64,000 nt of DNA from Acidobacteriota bacterium (GTDB lineage: Bacteria > Acidobacteriota > Blastocatellia > HR10), in contig JAUQQC010000001.1 in the NCBI GenBank assembly GCA_030550025.1, positions 186,001-250,000 of the forward strand, written 5' to 3'. Of this stretch, positions 8,116-17,225 are shown in pieces. Under the pieces are notes generated by a model. It saw only the letters and a list, made by a program, of their open reading frames with translations. It did no database searches and was not told where the DNA came from. Position numbers and translations under genes: made by a program. The stretch's first letter is position 1. Every line of letters begins with the position of its first letter.

Positions 8116-9072
8116 TCACTCCATCAGCACCTTTTTGTTCCGCTCTTCGTAGGCCTTGATGATGGATTTCACCAGAGGATGCCGCACGACGTCCCTCTCC
8201 GTGAAATAGATGAACTCGATACCCTCGATGCCGGAGAGGAGCTCGCGCGCTTCGACCAATCCCGACCGTTTCCCCGGAGGCAAATCGATTTGCGTGATAT
8301 CGCCCGTGACGACGACCTTGGAATCGAGCCCGATGCGCGTCAGGAACATCTTCATCTGCTCCGAGGTTGTGTTTTGCCCTTCGTCGAGGATGATGAACGA
8401 ATCGCCGAGCGTCCGTCCGCGCATGAACGCCAGGGGCGCGATCTCGATGATGCGGCGTTCCAGGAATCGTTCCACGCGCTCATAGTCCATGATATCGTAG
8501 AGGGCATCGTACAGCGGACGGAGGTAGGGATCCACTTTCTCCTGGAGATCGCCGGGGAGGAATCCGAGTTTCTCTCCCGCTTCCACGGCCGGACGGGTCA
8601 GGATGATGCGATTCACGCGCTTGTTCATGAGCATCTGCACAGCCATGGCGACGGCGAGATACGTCTTCCCCGTCCCCGCCGGTCCAATGGCGAAGACGAG
8701 ATCGCTGCGCTCCATCGCCTGAATGTATCGAAGCTGGTTCGCCGAGCGGGCCATGACGACCTTCTTGCCCGCCGGGTTCAACGTGCCGATGCGAAAGTGT
8801 TCCCGTAAGCTGTAGGATCGGTCTTCGGCAATCTGTCGGAGGACGAGTCTGAGATCTCTCTCCGAGGGCGGGCGTCCTTCCTCCACGAGCGTGGCGAAGT
8901 CATCCAAGAGCCGCTCGAAAGCCTCGATATCAGCGTCCTCTCCGTGGATGATGAGATCGCCGCCACGAGCGTCCACGCGGACATTGAGGACCGATTCCAG
9001 GAACTTGATGTTCTGGTCATTCGGGCCAAAGAGCAATTCTAAGCCTTTGGGTGCCACAACGACCTTCTTCAA
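8116..9072 (-). CDS. phoH: PhoH-family ATPase
   Basis: A 318-residue P-loop ATPase with an N-terminal KH-like domain (about residues 10-60) and the PhoH domain behind it. Walker A is GPAGTGKT (130-137), Walker B is FIILDEGQN, and the sensor region is [13 protein letters not shown]. PhoH proteins are RNA-associated ATPases, probably helicase-like, whose gene neighbours YbeY and Era work on rRNA. The start is TTG at 9072: no ATG or GTG precedes the domain in this frame, an in-frame stop lies upstream, and AGGAGG is 13 bases away, slightly far. A promoter with a perfect TTGACA lies just upstream, overlapping the dnaJ stop codon, so phoH can be expressed apart from dnaJ. Confidence 0.95.
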   Translation of the reverse strand: MKKVVVAPKGLELLFGPNDQNIKFLESVLNVRVDARGGDLIIHGEDADIEAFERLLDDFATLVEEGRPPSERDLRLVLRQIAEDRSYSLREHFRIGTLNPAGKKVVMARSANQLRYIQAMERSDLVFAIGPAGTGKTYLAVAMAVQMLMNKRVNRIILTRPAVEAGEKLGFLPGDLQEKVDPYLRPLYDALYDIMDYERVERFLERRIIEIAPLAFMRGRTLGDSFIILDEGQNTTSEQMKMFLTRIGLDSKVVVTGDITQIDLPPGKRSGLVEARELLSGIEGIEFIYFTERDVVRHPLVKSIIKAYEERNKKVLME

Positions 9073-9115
9073 TTCGCTCGTGTCACCTCCTCACGCTGTG
9101 ATGGTCGAGAGAGTA

Positions 9116-9144
9116 AGGGTACAGAACCTCGGCATCCGTGTCAA
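9116..9144 (-). promoter_or_regulatory. Promoter for phoH-ybeY-corC-era
   Basis: Minus-strand TTGACA (9144 to 9139, perfect), 17 bp spacer, TACCCT (9121 to 9116, 3/6). The -35 box overlaps the dnaJ stop codon at 9143 to 9141. The expected start is about 35 bases before the phoH TTG. Confidence 0.5.
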
Positions 9145-10286
9145 TGTGAAGCCTCCGCCTCCGATGAGGCGTCGGCGAGCAGTCCGGCCACCTGCATCAG
9201 CTCAGCGCGAGGATTCTCCGGATTCCAGCGCTCGAATTCTCGCATCAGCTCTCGCGAACGCTGATCGATGAGCCGAGGGATGACGACCCGGACCTCGACG
9301 TATTGATCGCCGCGCATCTCGCCGCGGAGGCTCGGGGCGCCCTGCTCCCGCAATCGGAAGATCTGCCCCGACTGCGTGCCGGGCGGAATGCGGAGCGTGG
9401 CCTTCCCCCAGAGCGTCGGGACTTCGATCTTCGCTCCGAGGACGGCTTCGGTGATCGTGATCGGGATGGTGCAGTAGATGTTATCGCCTTTTCGGACGAA
9501 GAACGGATGCGCCTGGACGTTCGTGACGACGTAGAGATCGCCGGGGGGGCCACCGTACAAGCCAGCATCGCCTTTCCCTTCGACGCGGATGCGCGAGCCC
9601 GTGTCCACGCCGGCTGGGATTTTCACCTCCAGCGATTCTTCGATCGGGAGGCGCGTCTCCCCATGGCAGAGCGGGCAGATGGGAGCGCTTCGTCCAGTCC
9701 CCTCGCAATGTTCGCAGCGCACGCTCAGTCGGAGTGGACCGCGCGAGGTCGGGCGTCGTCCTGTCCCCCCGCATCGGAAGCATGTGCCCCGGGGGCCTTC
9801 GATCTCGCCACGACCCTCGCAGCGCGGGCACCTCTGACGGCGCGTGACCGTCACGGTGACCGTTGTGCCTCGCAAAGCGTGCTCGAAGCTCAAGGCGACG
9901 GGGACTTCGAGGTCTCCCCCTCGCTGCGGCGCTTTCACCCGCTTGCCCGCCGAAGGAGCGAACAGCTCTTCCAGAAAGTCGCCGAAGGACTCCTCGGCAC
10001 TGAAATCGAACCCCTCGAAGATGATGTCGGCCGCCGCCCTCTTCTCCCCTTCCTCCGACATCTCATCCCGTCGCAGGCCGTACCGGTCGTAGAGGGCGCG
10101 CTTCTTCGGATCGCTCAAGACGTCATAGGCTTCGGCGATCTCCTCGAACTTTCGACGCGCCTCTTCGTCGCCGGGATTGAGATCGGGGTGGTATTTGCGC
10201 GCGAGCTTCTTGTACGCCCGGGTGATCTCCGCGCGCGTCGCTCGCCGGGCCACGCCGAGGATTTCGTAATAGTCTCGCTTCACCAT
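9141..10286 (-). CDS. dnaJ: DnaJ chaperone
   Basis: A 381-residue type I J-protein that stimulates DnaK ATP hydrolysis and delivers unfolded clients. The J domain (residues 4-70) has HPD at 33-35. The usual Gly/Phe-rich linker is replaced by a short acidic and Phe-rich stretch ([20 protein letters not shown]). The four zinc-binding repeats are complete: Cys153/156, Cys169/172, Cys191/194 and Cys204/207. C-terminal substrate-binding domains follow, with [14 protein letters not shown] and [14 protein letters not shown]. The ATG at 10286 starts directly at the J domain. dnaK and grpE are not next to it in this window. It has its own promoter immediately upstream. Confidence 0.95.
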   Translation of the reverse strand: MVKRDYYEILGVARRATRAEITRAYKKLARKYHPDLNPGDEEARRKFEEIAEAYDVLSDPKKRALYDRYGLRRDEMSEEGEKRAAADIIFEGFDFSAEESFGDFLEELFAPSAGKRVKAPQRGGDLEVPVALSFEHALRGTTVTVTVTRRQRCPRCEGRGEIEGPRGTCFRCGGTGRRPTSRGPLRLSVRCEHCEGTGRSAPICPLCHGETRLPIEESLEVKIPAGVDTGSRIRVEGKGDAGLYGGPPGDLYVVTNVQAHPFFVRKGDNIYCTIPITITEAVLGAKIEVPTLWGKATLRIPPGTQSGQIFRLREQGAPSLRGEMRGDQYVEVRVVIPRLIDQRSRELMREFERWNPENPRAELMQVAGLLADASSEAEASH

Positions 10287-10311
10287 TGTCGGGTTTGCGC
10301 TTCCGAGATGG

Positions 10312-10341
10312 AGTATAGGAGCGCCCTGCGGGGGGCGTCAA
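10312..10341 (-). promoter_or_regulatory. Promoter for dnaJ
   Basis: Minus-strand TTGACG (10341 to 10336, 5/6), 18 bp spacer, TATACT (10317 to 10312, 5/6). The leader would be about 20 bases. The spacer carries a short GC-rich inverted repeat (CGCCC/GGGCG). No CIRCE element is visible, so a heat-shock repressor site is not supported. Confidence 0.65.
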
Positions 10342-10363
10342 GGAGAGGGGGGACGGGCGATCT

Positions 10364-12898
10364 TCATTTCCGCCCAAGGAGCCGAAGGCGGCCGACGAAT
10401 GCGCGGCGTTGGAGTCCTCCGAGAGCAAGGAACTGCAGCGAATCCACATTGTTATTCACGGTCGAAGCGTTCGGATGGTTCGTCACGTTGTTGAAGCCGG
10501 CGCGCAGCGCCCATTGCAACCCGAAGAGACGGAATCGTCGCTCGACGTGAAGGTTCAGGGAGAAATACGTGGGAAGCCGTCGTCGGTTCGGCGGCTCCAC
10601 AAGTCGCTGCTCCCCATTGACGACGAGGAACGGGTGGCCGTCGCGCCATTCCAACGCGTATGCGAGAATGAAGCGCTTGGGCAGCGGCACCCATCCCCAG
10701 AGGAGGAAACGATTCGGCGTATCCCACGGCAGCGGTCCACCCGCCTGCGGGCCGAGCAGAAGTGCCTCCGGCGTGAAATCGAGCACGGCGTTGGAGCGCG
10801 CATGCGAATGCACATAGGAGGCCGAGAGCGCGGTGGATTCCCGAGGGGTCCATCGGAGCGTCCAATGGAGGGCATCATAGCGATCGCGCTTCACATCGCG
10901 AAGTTCAAGGAGACGGACGTTCGTCGTCGAAGGATCAACAGAGGACGCTCCCTCAAGCGCTGGTGAGATCGTGGCGCTCTCGGTCATCGGGACGTAAACC
11001 CATCCGCGCTGTCCCCGCTTCTGCAGGAACTCGACAGAGAGAAACAGCGCCGTCAAGAGGTGTCGCTCAAGACCAAGGCTCCAGGTCAACGCGCGCGGCG
11101 GAGCGAGCGCTCGGGCGTTCGCTCGAAAGACGGTCTCCAGAGATTCCGCCTCGCCGTCATCGGCGGCATACAGCACGTCCCATCGTCGTCCGACCAGAGG
11201 GCGCAAAAGCAGCTCCAGACTTGTGGCGTCGTGAAAGAGGCCGATCCCGCCGACGAGTTTGGTCCGCCGATCGGCGGTGAGCAGATAGCTCGCGGCCACA
11301 CGCGGCGACCATCGCGCTCTGCCGGAGACGGAATCCCAATCGAACCGAAGGCCGATTTCGAGTACCCCCAGCGAGGAGAAGAACCATCGATCCTGCCCAT
11401 AGAGCCCCAGCTCGGTGTTCGTCATCCGCACGCCAGGGGATGCGAGGAAATGGACCGTTCGCGCACGCGTCCTGCCCTCCCGAAAGATGGTGATGGAGCG
11501 ACGTTGGGCACGTTCCCATGCCCCGAGATGGTGCCAATCCACGCCGAACTTCACTTCGTGTCGCCCGCGCCGGTTGAAGGGGGGGAGTGCGAGATTCGCG
11601 ATCCCTTGCCAGCGATGCGCCCGATTCTCCCGCGTTCGGAAGAAGTTGCCGCGCGGGCCTTCGGGGAAGAGAAGATATGGCGCTTCCCCCCACGGACGTT
11701 CGGAGTCGCGAAACTGCGTCGCGCCCATGCCGTATTCGAAGAAGAGGCCATCGGGCCGATAGATCTGTCCCTTCACGGCGAGGAGATCGGCCTCATGGAC
11801 GATGCGGCATGTCGCCTCGCGCGGGACAAAGCGTGAGAGTCCATCATAAGGCGAACGAAAGCGATTGAGGAGAAGGGTGAACGTCAGCAGGTGCTCCGAC
11901 GCGACGTTTGCCTGCACCTTCGCCAGATGGCTCCATCGCCACACGTGATTGCGATCGGCATCGTGCGGCAGCTCTTCGACGATGGTGACATCGTATTCTC
12001 CCTCGAAGGCGTTATAAAACCACGCTCGCTTCTTCTGAAGCGGTCCCGAGAAAGTCGCCCGCGGCGTCCAGTTGTTCAGATGCAATCCCTTGCGATGTTG
12101 AACGGAGGGGATGAAGTCGGTCGTCGAGAAGCGGAACCGATCGTCTCCCATCAACGTGTTCAGGGCGAGGACGCCACCGGAACCTTTCCCGTATTCGGCC
12201 GAGGATCGGCTGCTGTGGATTTGAACCTCACCAATGGCGTCCACACTCACGCGCAGGTCGAAGAGCCCCGTCATCGGATGCGTGACCGTGAAGCCGTCGA
12301 GCATCGCGAGGGTTTGCGTCTCGGCCGAGCCCGCGATGTGGAGATTCCCCGAGGCATCCTGGACGACGTTCGGGAGCAAGGCGAGGGCATATCGGAGATC
12401 GCGCATGACGGGCGTAGGAAGCGTGAGGATCTCCGGAGCGCTCAATTCCACGCGCGCTGTCGTCCGCCAGGGATCGAGCGTCGGGGTGGAGGGGGTCACC
12501 TCGACGACTTCGATGAATTCCTGCTGTCGCGGCAGGATGAGCTCCACGGCGGCGTTCTCCGGGAAGCGAATGTCCGATACGGTGACGGCATGAAAGCGCT
12601 CCTTCTCCGCGCGAAGACGATACATTCCCGCCGCGAGATCGGAGAAGGCGAATCGGCCGACTTGATCGGTCTCAGCCTCGCGAACGACTCCCCCCTCCAC
12701 TCGCTCGAGCACCAAGCGCGCTCCTGAGATCGGTCGGCCGTTCTCATCCACGACGGTGACGGTCAAGGGCGCTTGAAGAGGGGAGAGCCGTTCCCTTGCT
12801 CCTGTCGAAGCCGAGAGGCAAAGGAGCAACAGGAGGACGAACCCCCTCCGTCGCGACCTCCAGAGCGCGGAGATCCAGAAGGACGGAGAGCACTTCAT
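10364..12898 (-). CDS. TonB-dependent outer-membrane receptor with carboxypeptidase-regulatory-like domain
   Basis: An 844-residue outer-membrane protein. The signal peptide has an Arg-rich n-region and the core FVLLLLLCLSAS (about residues 20-33). Next comes a beta-sandwich (about 45-125; TVTVVDENGRPISGARLVL, YRLRAEKERF) of the carboxypeptidase-regulatory-like type. A plug-like domain follows (about 140-260; MLDGFTVTHP, GEVQIHSSRSSAEYGKGSGGV) and then a long beta-barrel rich in Trp/Tyr/Phe. This architecture (Oar-like) is common in Acidobacteriota and Bacteroidota. The substrate is unknown. The ATG at 12898 shares one base with the stop of the deacetylase gene (TGATG), so translation is probably coupled; the frame further upstream reads through that gene and is not used. 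Last gene of a five-gene leftward operon. Confidence 0.87.
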   Translation of the reverse strand: MKCSPSFWISALWRSRRRGFVLLLLLCLSASTGARERLSPLQAPLTVTVVDENGRPISGARLVLERVEGGVVREAETDQVGRFAFSDLAAGMYRLRAEKERFHAVTVSDIRFPENAAVELILPRQQEFIEVVEVTPSTPTLDPWRTTARVELSAPEILTLPTPVMRDLRYALALLPNVVQDASGNLHIAGSAETQTLAMLDGFTVTHPMTGLFDLRVSVDAIGEVQIHSSRSSAEYGKGSGGVLALNTLMGDDRFRFSTTDFIPSVQHRKGLHLNNWTPRATFSGPLQKKRAWFYNAFEGEYDVTIVEELPHDADRNHVWRWSHLAKVQANVASEHLLTFTLLLNRFRSPYDGLSRFVPREATCRIVHEADLLAVKGQIYRPDGLFFEYGMGATQFRDSERPWGEAPYLLFPEGPRGNFFRTRENRAHRWQGIANLALPPFNRRGRHEVKFGVDWHHLGAWERAQRRSITIFREGRTRARTVHFLASPGVRMTNTELGLYGQDRWFFSSLGVLEIGLRFDWDSVSGRARWSPRVAASYLLTADRRTKLVGGIGLFHDATSLELLLRPLVGRRWDVLYAADDGEAESLETVFRANARALAPPRALTWSLGLERHLLTALFLSVEFLQKRGQRGWVYVPMTESATISPALEGASSVDPSTTNVRLLELRDVKRDRYDALHWTLRWTPRESTALSASYVHSHARSNAVLDFTPEALLLGPQAGGPLPWDTPNRFLLWGWVPLPKRFILAYALEWRDGHPFLVVNGEQRLVEPPNRRRLPTYFSLNLHVERRFRLFGLQWALRAGFNNVTNHPNASTVNNNVDSLQFLALGGLQRRAFVGRLRLLGRK

Positions 12899-14028
12899 CA
12901 CGGCTGCGCGGTCAATCGCGTGAAGACATGCTCCTGAATGTATCGCACGCTCTTCTCCGCGTGTTCGCGCACGCGTGGATCTGCGCACGTCGTCGGTTCC
13001 GGATCGCGAAGACGATGCACGTCCAGTCCCTCGCGGCGCAGCGCCTCGCGACCGGCCGGCGGAATCTCGTCGGGCAATTCGATCCCACACATGATGGCGA
13101 AGGCAAGCGTCCACGCGCGCGCGACGTTGGAGAGGTTATAGCCTCCGCCTCCGAGCGCGACCCAGGGAAGGTCAAAGCTCTTCAGCCGTTGGACGACGCG
13201 CGCGTATCCATGCGTCGTCAAACGCAAATCCGTCAGTGGGTCGGTCGCGAAGCTATCCACGCCAAGTTGCGTGACCAGAACGTCCGGCCGATAGAGGGCG
13301 ATGAGCGGCGGGACGATCTCTTCAAACGCCCAGACGTAGGTCTCATCGTCCGTTCCCGGATAGAGGGGGACATTCACCGAATAGCCGTATCCCGCGCCCG
13401 TCCCCAACTCCTCGACGAATCCAGTTCCGGGGAAGAGGAAGCGTCCATCTTCGTGCAGCGAGATCGTGAGCACGCGATCCGTGTCGTAAAAAGCCAGTTG
13501 CACGCCATCGCCGTGATGCGCATCAATGTCCACGTAGGCGACGCGATGGCCGCGCTTGAGCAACCACTTGATCGCGATGACCGGATCATCGAGGTAACAA
13601 AAGCCTGACGCCCGATTGGGAAGCGCGTGATGCAAACCACCGGCGACGCTGAAGGCGACGGGCGTTTCTCCCGCGTCCACCAGCCGTGCGGCCTCCAGCG
13701 ACGAGCCCGTGATCAGCAGCGCCAGACGATAGAGGCCGGGGAAGATCGGATTGTCGCCCGGTCCCAAGCCGTACGCATAGGGATTGCTCGGATAAATCCC
13801 TTCCTCCAGAGCGCGGAGGACGGCCAGGTAATCCTCCGTGTGGAAGGAGCGCGCATCCTCTTCGGTCGCCGGTTTCGGTTCAAGGAGCGCCACGTCCGGA
13901 TCCTCGAAGACGCCATATGCTGTGAGCAATTCGTAGACCAGGCGCAGTCGCCGCATCTTCAACGGATGCGTGAGACCGTAATCGTAGCGGGCGAACTCCT
14001 CGCTATAGAGGAAGGCGGCTTTCGGCAT
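12898..14028 (-). CDS. AcuC-type histone-deacetylase-family amidohydrolase
   Basis: A 376-residue zinc-dependent deacetylase-family enzyme. Active-site motifs are GGLHHA (tandem His), FCYLDDPVIAI, DIDAHHGDGVQ (metal-binding Asp and His), LGVDSFATDPL (metal Asp) and the GGGGY loop with the catalytic Tyr. AcuC removes acetyl groups from acetyl-CoA synthetase in Bacillus, which makes a carbon-metabolism role plausible beside CstA. Relatives also act on acetyl-polyamines, so the substrate is open. The start is the ATG at 14028, with AAGGAGG five bases upstream; a GTG at 14043 is inside that ribosome-binding site. It lies 27 bp behind cstA and overlaps the TonB receptor start by one base. Confidence 0.9.
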   Translation of the reverse strand: MPKAAFLYSEEFARYDYGLTHPLKMRRLRLVYELLTAYGVFEDPDVALLEPKPATEEDARSFHTEDYLAVLRALEEGIYPSNPYAYGLGPGDNPIFPGLYRLALLITGSSLEAARLVDAGETPVAFSVAGGLHHALPNRASGFCYLDDPVIAIKWLLKRGHRVAYVDIDAHHGDGVQLAFYDTDRVLTISLHEDGRFLFPGTGFVEELGTGAGYGYSVNVPLYPGTDDETYVWAFEEIVPPLIALYRPDVLVTQLGVDSFATDPLTDLRLTTHGYARVVQRLKSFDLPWVALGGGGYNLSNVARAWTLAFAIMCGIELPDEIPPAGREALRREGLDVHRLRDPEPTTCADPRVREHAEKSVRYIQEHVFTRLTAQP

Positions 14029-14055
14029 CGCATCCTCCTTCACGCATCGCTCAGC

Positions 14056-15840
14056 TCACGGATCGAAGGCGGGGGCTTCCGCTTCCAGCGGAGTCCGGGT
14101 TGAAGGCGCGCGCTGGCGAAAGTATCGCCAGGCGACCGTGAGCATGCCAAGCGCCAAAATGATCAGTAAAGCGTCCGTGCCTGCGAGCGTCCAGCTCCCG
14201 GCGCGAACATATCGCGGCAGCAGCAGCACGAGCGAGGTCATCGTCGTCGCGAGCATGAAGAAAGCCGGAAGCGCCGTGAACCATATCTTCCGCGCGCGTT
14301 TGAGGAGCCAGGCCGTCGCTGTGAGAAGCGACAGCGCGGCGAGCAATTGATTGGCCGAGCCGAAGACAGGCCAGATTGCCTGATAGGCATTGGTGAACGC
14401 CAGCAGGGTGATCCCGCTCAAAGCGATTCCCGAATTCACGATGCGATTCCGCAAAAAGGCCGGAGGGGTGGAGTACACGGCCGTCCAAAACTCTTCGAAG
14501 AGGTAGCGCGCCAAACGGACGAGCGTATCCACGGTCGTCAGCAGGAACCCCTCCAGCATCAAGATTCCGAAGATCGTCCCATAGATGGCCGGAATCCCCA
14601 ATCCCGCGTGGAGCATCTTCCCGACGGCGACGGCGAAAGCCAGCGGGGCATTCCCCGTTTTGAGATTTCCGGATTCATCCACCGGCCAAACGAGCGCTTT
14701 ATACTCATCAAAGCCCAGTCCGCCCAGCACCGTCAGCGTCACGCAGATCCCCAGCAGAGCCTCCAACAGCATCCCCCCGTAGCCGATGATCGGCGCGTCT
14801 TTCTCCGAGGCCAGTTGCTTACAGGTCGTCCCTCCGGCGATGAGAGCATGGGCTCCCGAACACGCGCCGCAGGCGATGGTCACAAAGAGGAAGGGCCACG
14901 CCCAACCCAAAGCTGCCGTACTCTCATTCGTCAGATGCACGAAGGGTGCGTTCATCGCCACCCCGCGCCATCCGCCGCTGATCAGGCCGATGACCATTGT
15001 GGCCAGCCCGATGTAGAGGAGGTGCGCGTTCACGAAATCGCGCGGCTGCAACACGAGCCAAACCGGGATCCATGCGGCCACGAAAACGTAGCCAGAGATG
15101 ATGAGCATCCACGTCACCGGCGGGAGCGTGATCGGATGGAGGAATCCGATCCAGACCGAGAGCACGCAGATCAGAAGCGCCAGGACGCTCATCCAGCGCG
15201 TGCGCGCGCGACGCTTGTAGAGCAGCCATCCCACCACCGGAGCCAAAGCCGTGATGATGGTGACGGAGGTCGAAGCGATGCCCCCGATCTTCGCATAGAC
15301 GATGCCATCCTTCACCGTCGTCTTGATGAACGTCTGCTCGGGCGAGAATCCCAACTCCCGCACTGGGTAGAGGGAGGTCAGCGCCACCGCCGTCAGTTGT
15401 AAGAAGGCGGCCGCGACCAGAACGCACAGCAGGATGGCGAAGGCGACGAAGAAGAGGAATCCTCCTTTCCCCAAGGTGCGCCGAGCGACTTCGGCGACCG
15501 AGCGCCCTCCCTCGCGCACGCTCACGAAAAGCGCGATGAAGTCGTGGACGGCGCCGATGAAGATCACGCCGACGATGATCCAGAGCCATGCGGGCAGGAA
15601 ACCATAGAGGACGGCCAGTGTCGGCCCCACAATCGGTCCGGCCGCCGCGATCGAGGCGAAATGATGACCGAAGAGGACCGGCGCCCGCGTGGGCACAAAA
15701 TCCACGCCGTCGTTGATGGCGACTGCCGGCGTCGGACGCTGCGGATCTATGCCCGCCAAGCGAGCCACAAGTCGTCCATAGAGGACGTATCCTCCAAGCA
15801 AGGTCAAGAGCGACAATCCCATCACTGCGCCGACGTTCAT
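14056..15840 (-). CDS. cstA: CstA-family carbon-starvation transporter (pyruvate or peptide uptake)
   Basis: A 594-residue inner-membrane transporter with about 15 hydrophobic segments. Family motifs are GVDFVPTRAPVLFGHHFASI near residue 50, FIGAVHDFIALFVSVREGG near 100, and ACGACSGAHALIAGGTTCKQ near 320. CstA/BtsT proteins import pyruvate or peptides during nutrient limitation. The ATG at 15840 was chosen because GGAGG precedes it at 9 bases; a GTG three codons earlier is possible. Gaps are 28 bp to the hydratase gene upstream and 27 bp to the deacetylase downstream. The shortened C-terminus relative to E. coli CstA matches the shorter class of the family. Confidence 0.92.
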   Translation of the reverse strand: MNVGAVMGLSLLTLLGGYVLYGRLVARLAGIDPQRPTPAVAINDGVDFVPTRAPVLFGHHFASIAAAGPIVGPTLAVLYGFLPAWLWIIVGVIFIGAVHDFIALFVSVREGGRSVAEVARRTLGKGGFLFFVAFAILLCVLVAAAFLQLTAVALTSLYPVRELGFSPEQTFIKTTVKDGIVYAKIGGIASTSVTIITALAPVVGWLLYKRRARTRWMSVLALLICVLSVWIGFLHPITLPPVTWMLIISGYVFVAAWIPVWLVLQPRDFVNAHLLYIGLATMVIGLISGGWRGVAMNAPFVHLTNESTAALGWAWPFLFVTIACGACSGAHALIAGGTTCKQLASEKDAPIIGYGGMLLEALLGICVTLTVLGGLGFDEYKALVWPVDESGNLKTGNAPLAFAVAVGKMLHAGLGIPAIYGTIFGILMLEGFLLTTVDTLVRLARYLFEEFWTAVYSTPPAFLRNRIVNSGIALSGITLLAFTNAYQAIWPVFGSANQLLAALSLLTATAWLLKRARKIWFTALPAFFMLATTMTSLVLLLPRYVRAGSWTLAGTDALLIILALGMLTVAWRYFRQRAPSTRTPLEAEAPAFDP

Positions 15841-15868
15841 GTCTGACACCCTCCGCAGGGAGAATCCG

Positions 15869-16633
15869 TTATCGTCCGGTCCATACGGGCTCGCGCTTCT
15901 CCAGAAAAGCCCGAATGCCTTCGCGCGCGTCCTCGGTCGCCATCAGCTCATCCAGATAGAGGCGTTCGACCGCGCGCAGTGCCGTTATCGGATCGAGCGA
16001 TCGGCCATAGCGAAGTGCCCGTTTCGCGAATTTGAGCCCGATCGGACTCTTCCGCGAGAGCTCGTCAAGGAGCCCTTCGACCGCTGCGGCCACCTCATCG
16101 TCCGGGAGGACGCGCGCGACCAAGCCCATCGTCTCAGCCTCACGCGCCGTGAACGTCTTGCCCGTCACGATCACTTCCGTGGCGCGATGTGGACCGATGA
16201 GCCGGGGAAGCCAAACCGCGGCGACGGGAGGGAAACAGCCGAGCCGAATCTCCGGTTGTCCGAAGCGCGCGCTCTCTCCCGCAAGGATGAGATCGCAGCT
16301 CACGGCGAGCTCCATCCCGCCTCCCAGACAATATCCTCGTACGACGGCGATCGAGAGGGCATCCATCTCCCAGAGCTTCACGATCGCGCGATGCAGCTGG
16401 GCGAGCATCTCCTCGACGCGTTCCGGCATGTGGTCGCCGACCTCCGCTCCGGCGGAGAACGCGCGTTCGACCCCACTTTGGAGGAGCACGATGTGGACGT
16501 CGGCGTCCACCCGCTCGAGCGCCCGATTGAGTTCCTGCAGCATGGGGATGTTGAGGATGTTGAGCGGGGGGCGGTTCAAGGTGAGCTTCAGGATGGAACC
16601 CGTGCGTTCGAGGACGAGCATTGGCTCAACCAT
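15869..16633 (-). CDS. Enoyl-CoA hydratase/isomerase family, dienoyl-CoA hydratase-like
   Basis: A 254-residue crotonase-fold enzyme. The oxyanion-hole regions are visible as RAFSAGAEVGDH (about residues 58-69) and RGYCLGGGMELAVSCDLI (about 100-117). The stretch NILNIPMLQELNRAL and the wording SAGAEVGDHMPERVEEML are closer to cyclohexa-1,5-diene-1-carbonyl-CoA hydratases than to classical fatty-acid hydratases. No other benzoyl-CoA pathway gene is in the window, so the substrate is unproven. The ATG at 16633 follows GAGGAG at about 7 bases; the longer open frame upstream crosses the DoxX gene. Second gene of the DoxX-hydratase-CstA-AcuC-receptor operon. Confidence 0.85.
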   Translation of the reverse strand: MVEPMLVLERTGSILKLTLNRPPLNILNIPMLQELNRALERVDADVHIVLLQSGVERAFSAGAEVGDHMPERVEEMLAQLHRAIVKLWEMDALSIAVVRGYCLGGGMELAVSCDLILAGESARFGQPEIRLGCFPPVAAVWLPRLIGPHRATEVIVTGKTFTAREAETMGLVARVLPDDEVAAAVEGLLDELSRKSPIGLKFAKRALRYGRSLDPITALRAVERLYLDELMATEDAREGIRAFLEKREPVWTGR

Positions 16634-16652
16634 CGCATTCTCCTCTCGCTGT

Positions 16653-17069
16653 TCAGAATTCCCGTTTGAGCACGCTCCGCTCGATGGAGAGCCTCTGCGG
16701 GCCGGTGACGGCGAGCGAGAGGGCGGCGGCCAGAAGCGCGAGCGGGAATTCGAAGCCACCCGTTCCGGTCAGGCCGTAGGGCAGATGGACGCGCAGGATC
16801 GCCACGAGCATGTTGATCGCCAGCAGAAGCGCCGCCCAACGCGTGAAGAGGCCAAGGAGCAGAGCGATCCCTCCAAGGAATTCGACGAGTGCGACGATGA
16901 TGGCGAAGACGTGGGGAAGCGGCACGCCGAGCGACTCCAGGTATTGCCCGAATCCCGTGAGTCCGCCGAAGAGCTTCTGCCGACCATGGGCGATGAAGAT
17001 CACCCCGACGGCGATGCGGAGGAAAAGCGCCGACCATTCACTATATCGCGAGAGCCATTGAGCCAGCAT
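16653..17069 (-). CDS. DoxX-family membrane protein
   Basis: A 138-residue protein with four hydrophobic helices, typical length for DoxX. Recognisable features are LRIAVGVIFIAHGRQKLFGG in the first helix region, VEFLGGIALLLGLFTR in the middle, and GTGGFEFPLALLAAALSL near the end. DoxX proteins are implicated in redox or quinone-linked functions, and most are uncharacterised. The ATG at 17069 has AGGAGG five to six bases upstream. It is the first gene of a leftward operon with a well-formed promoter (17112-17141) and is divergent from the M50-like gene. Confidence 0.88.
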   Translation of the reverse strand: MLAQWLSRYSEWSALFLRIAVGVIFIAHGRQKLFGGLTGFGQYLESLGVPLPHVFAIIVALVEFLGGIALLLGLFTRWAALLLAINMLVAILRVHLPYGLTGTGGFEFPLALLAAALSLAVTGPQRLSIERSVLKREF

Positions 17070-17111
17070 ATCCCCCTCCTTGCTGTAGATTCTCGCGACT
17101 TGCGCGGCCTC

Positions 17112-17141
17112 ATTTTACCTCAGGCGAGCGCGAGCCAGCAA
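17112..17141 (-). promoter_or_regulatory. Promoter for the DoxX-hydratase-CstA-AcuC-receptor operon
   Basis: Minus-strand TTGCTG (17141 to 17136), 18 bp spacer, TAAAAT (17117 to 17112, 5/6). Expected leader is about 36 bases to the DoxX ATG. It lies back to back with the extended -10 element of the rightward M50-like gene. Confidence 0.55.
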
Positions 17142-17173
17142 TACACGCGTCATCTTCGCCCTCGGGGGCCGGA

Positions 17174-17182
17174 TGCTATAAT
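17174..17182 (+). promoter_or_regulatory. Extended -10 promoter element for the M50-like gene
   Basis: TGCTATAAT: a TG dinucleotide one base before a perfect TATAAT. The -35 region (TTCGCC near 17155) is weak, as allowed for extended -10 promoters. The gene start is about 44 bases downstream. Confidence 0.55.
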
Positions 17183-17225
17183 TCGTCGCGTCGTGGCGCG
17201 GCGGAAGGCGAGAGAGGGGATGCGG

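Noticed and set aside
11060-11836. Rightward open frame within the TonB receptor region
   Set aside because: It has no domain and lies opposite a continuous beta-barrel reading frame with typical aromatic-rich strands.
16032-17219. Upstream extension of the M50-like frame
   Set aside because: The first 396 codons are low-complexity Arg/Ser-rich sequence antisense to DoxX and the hydratase; the natural start is near 17220-17226, right after a promoter element.
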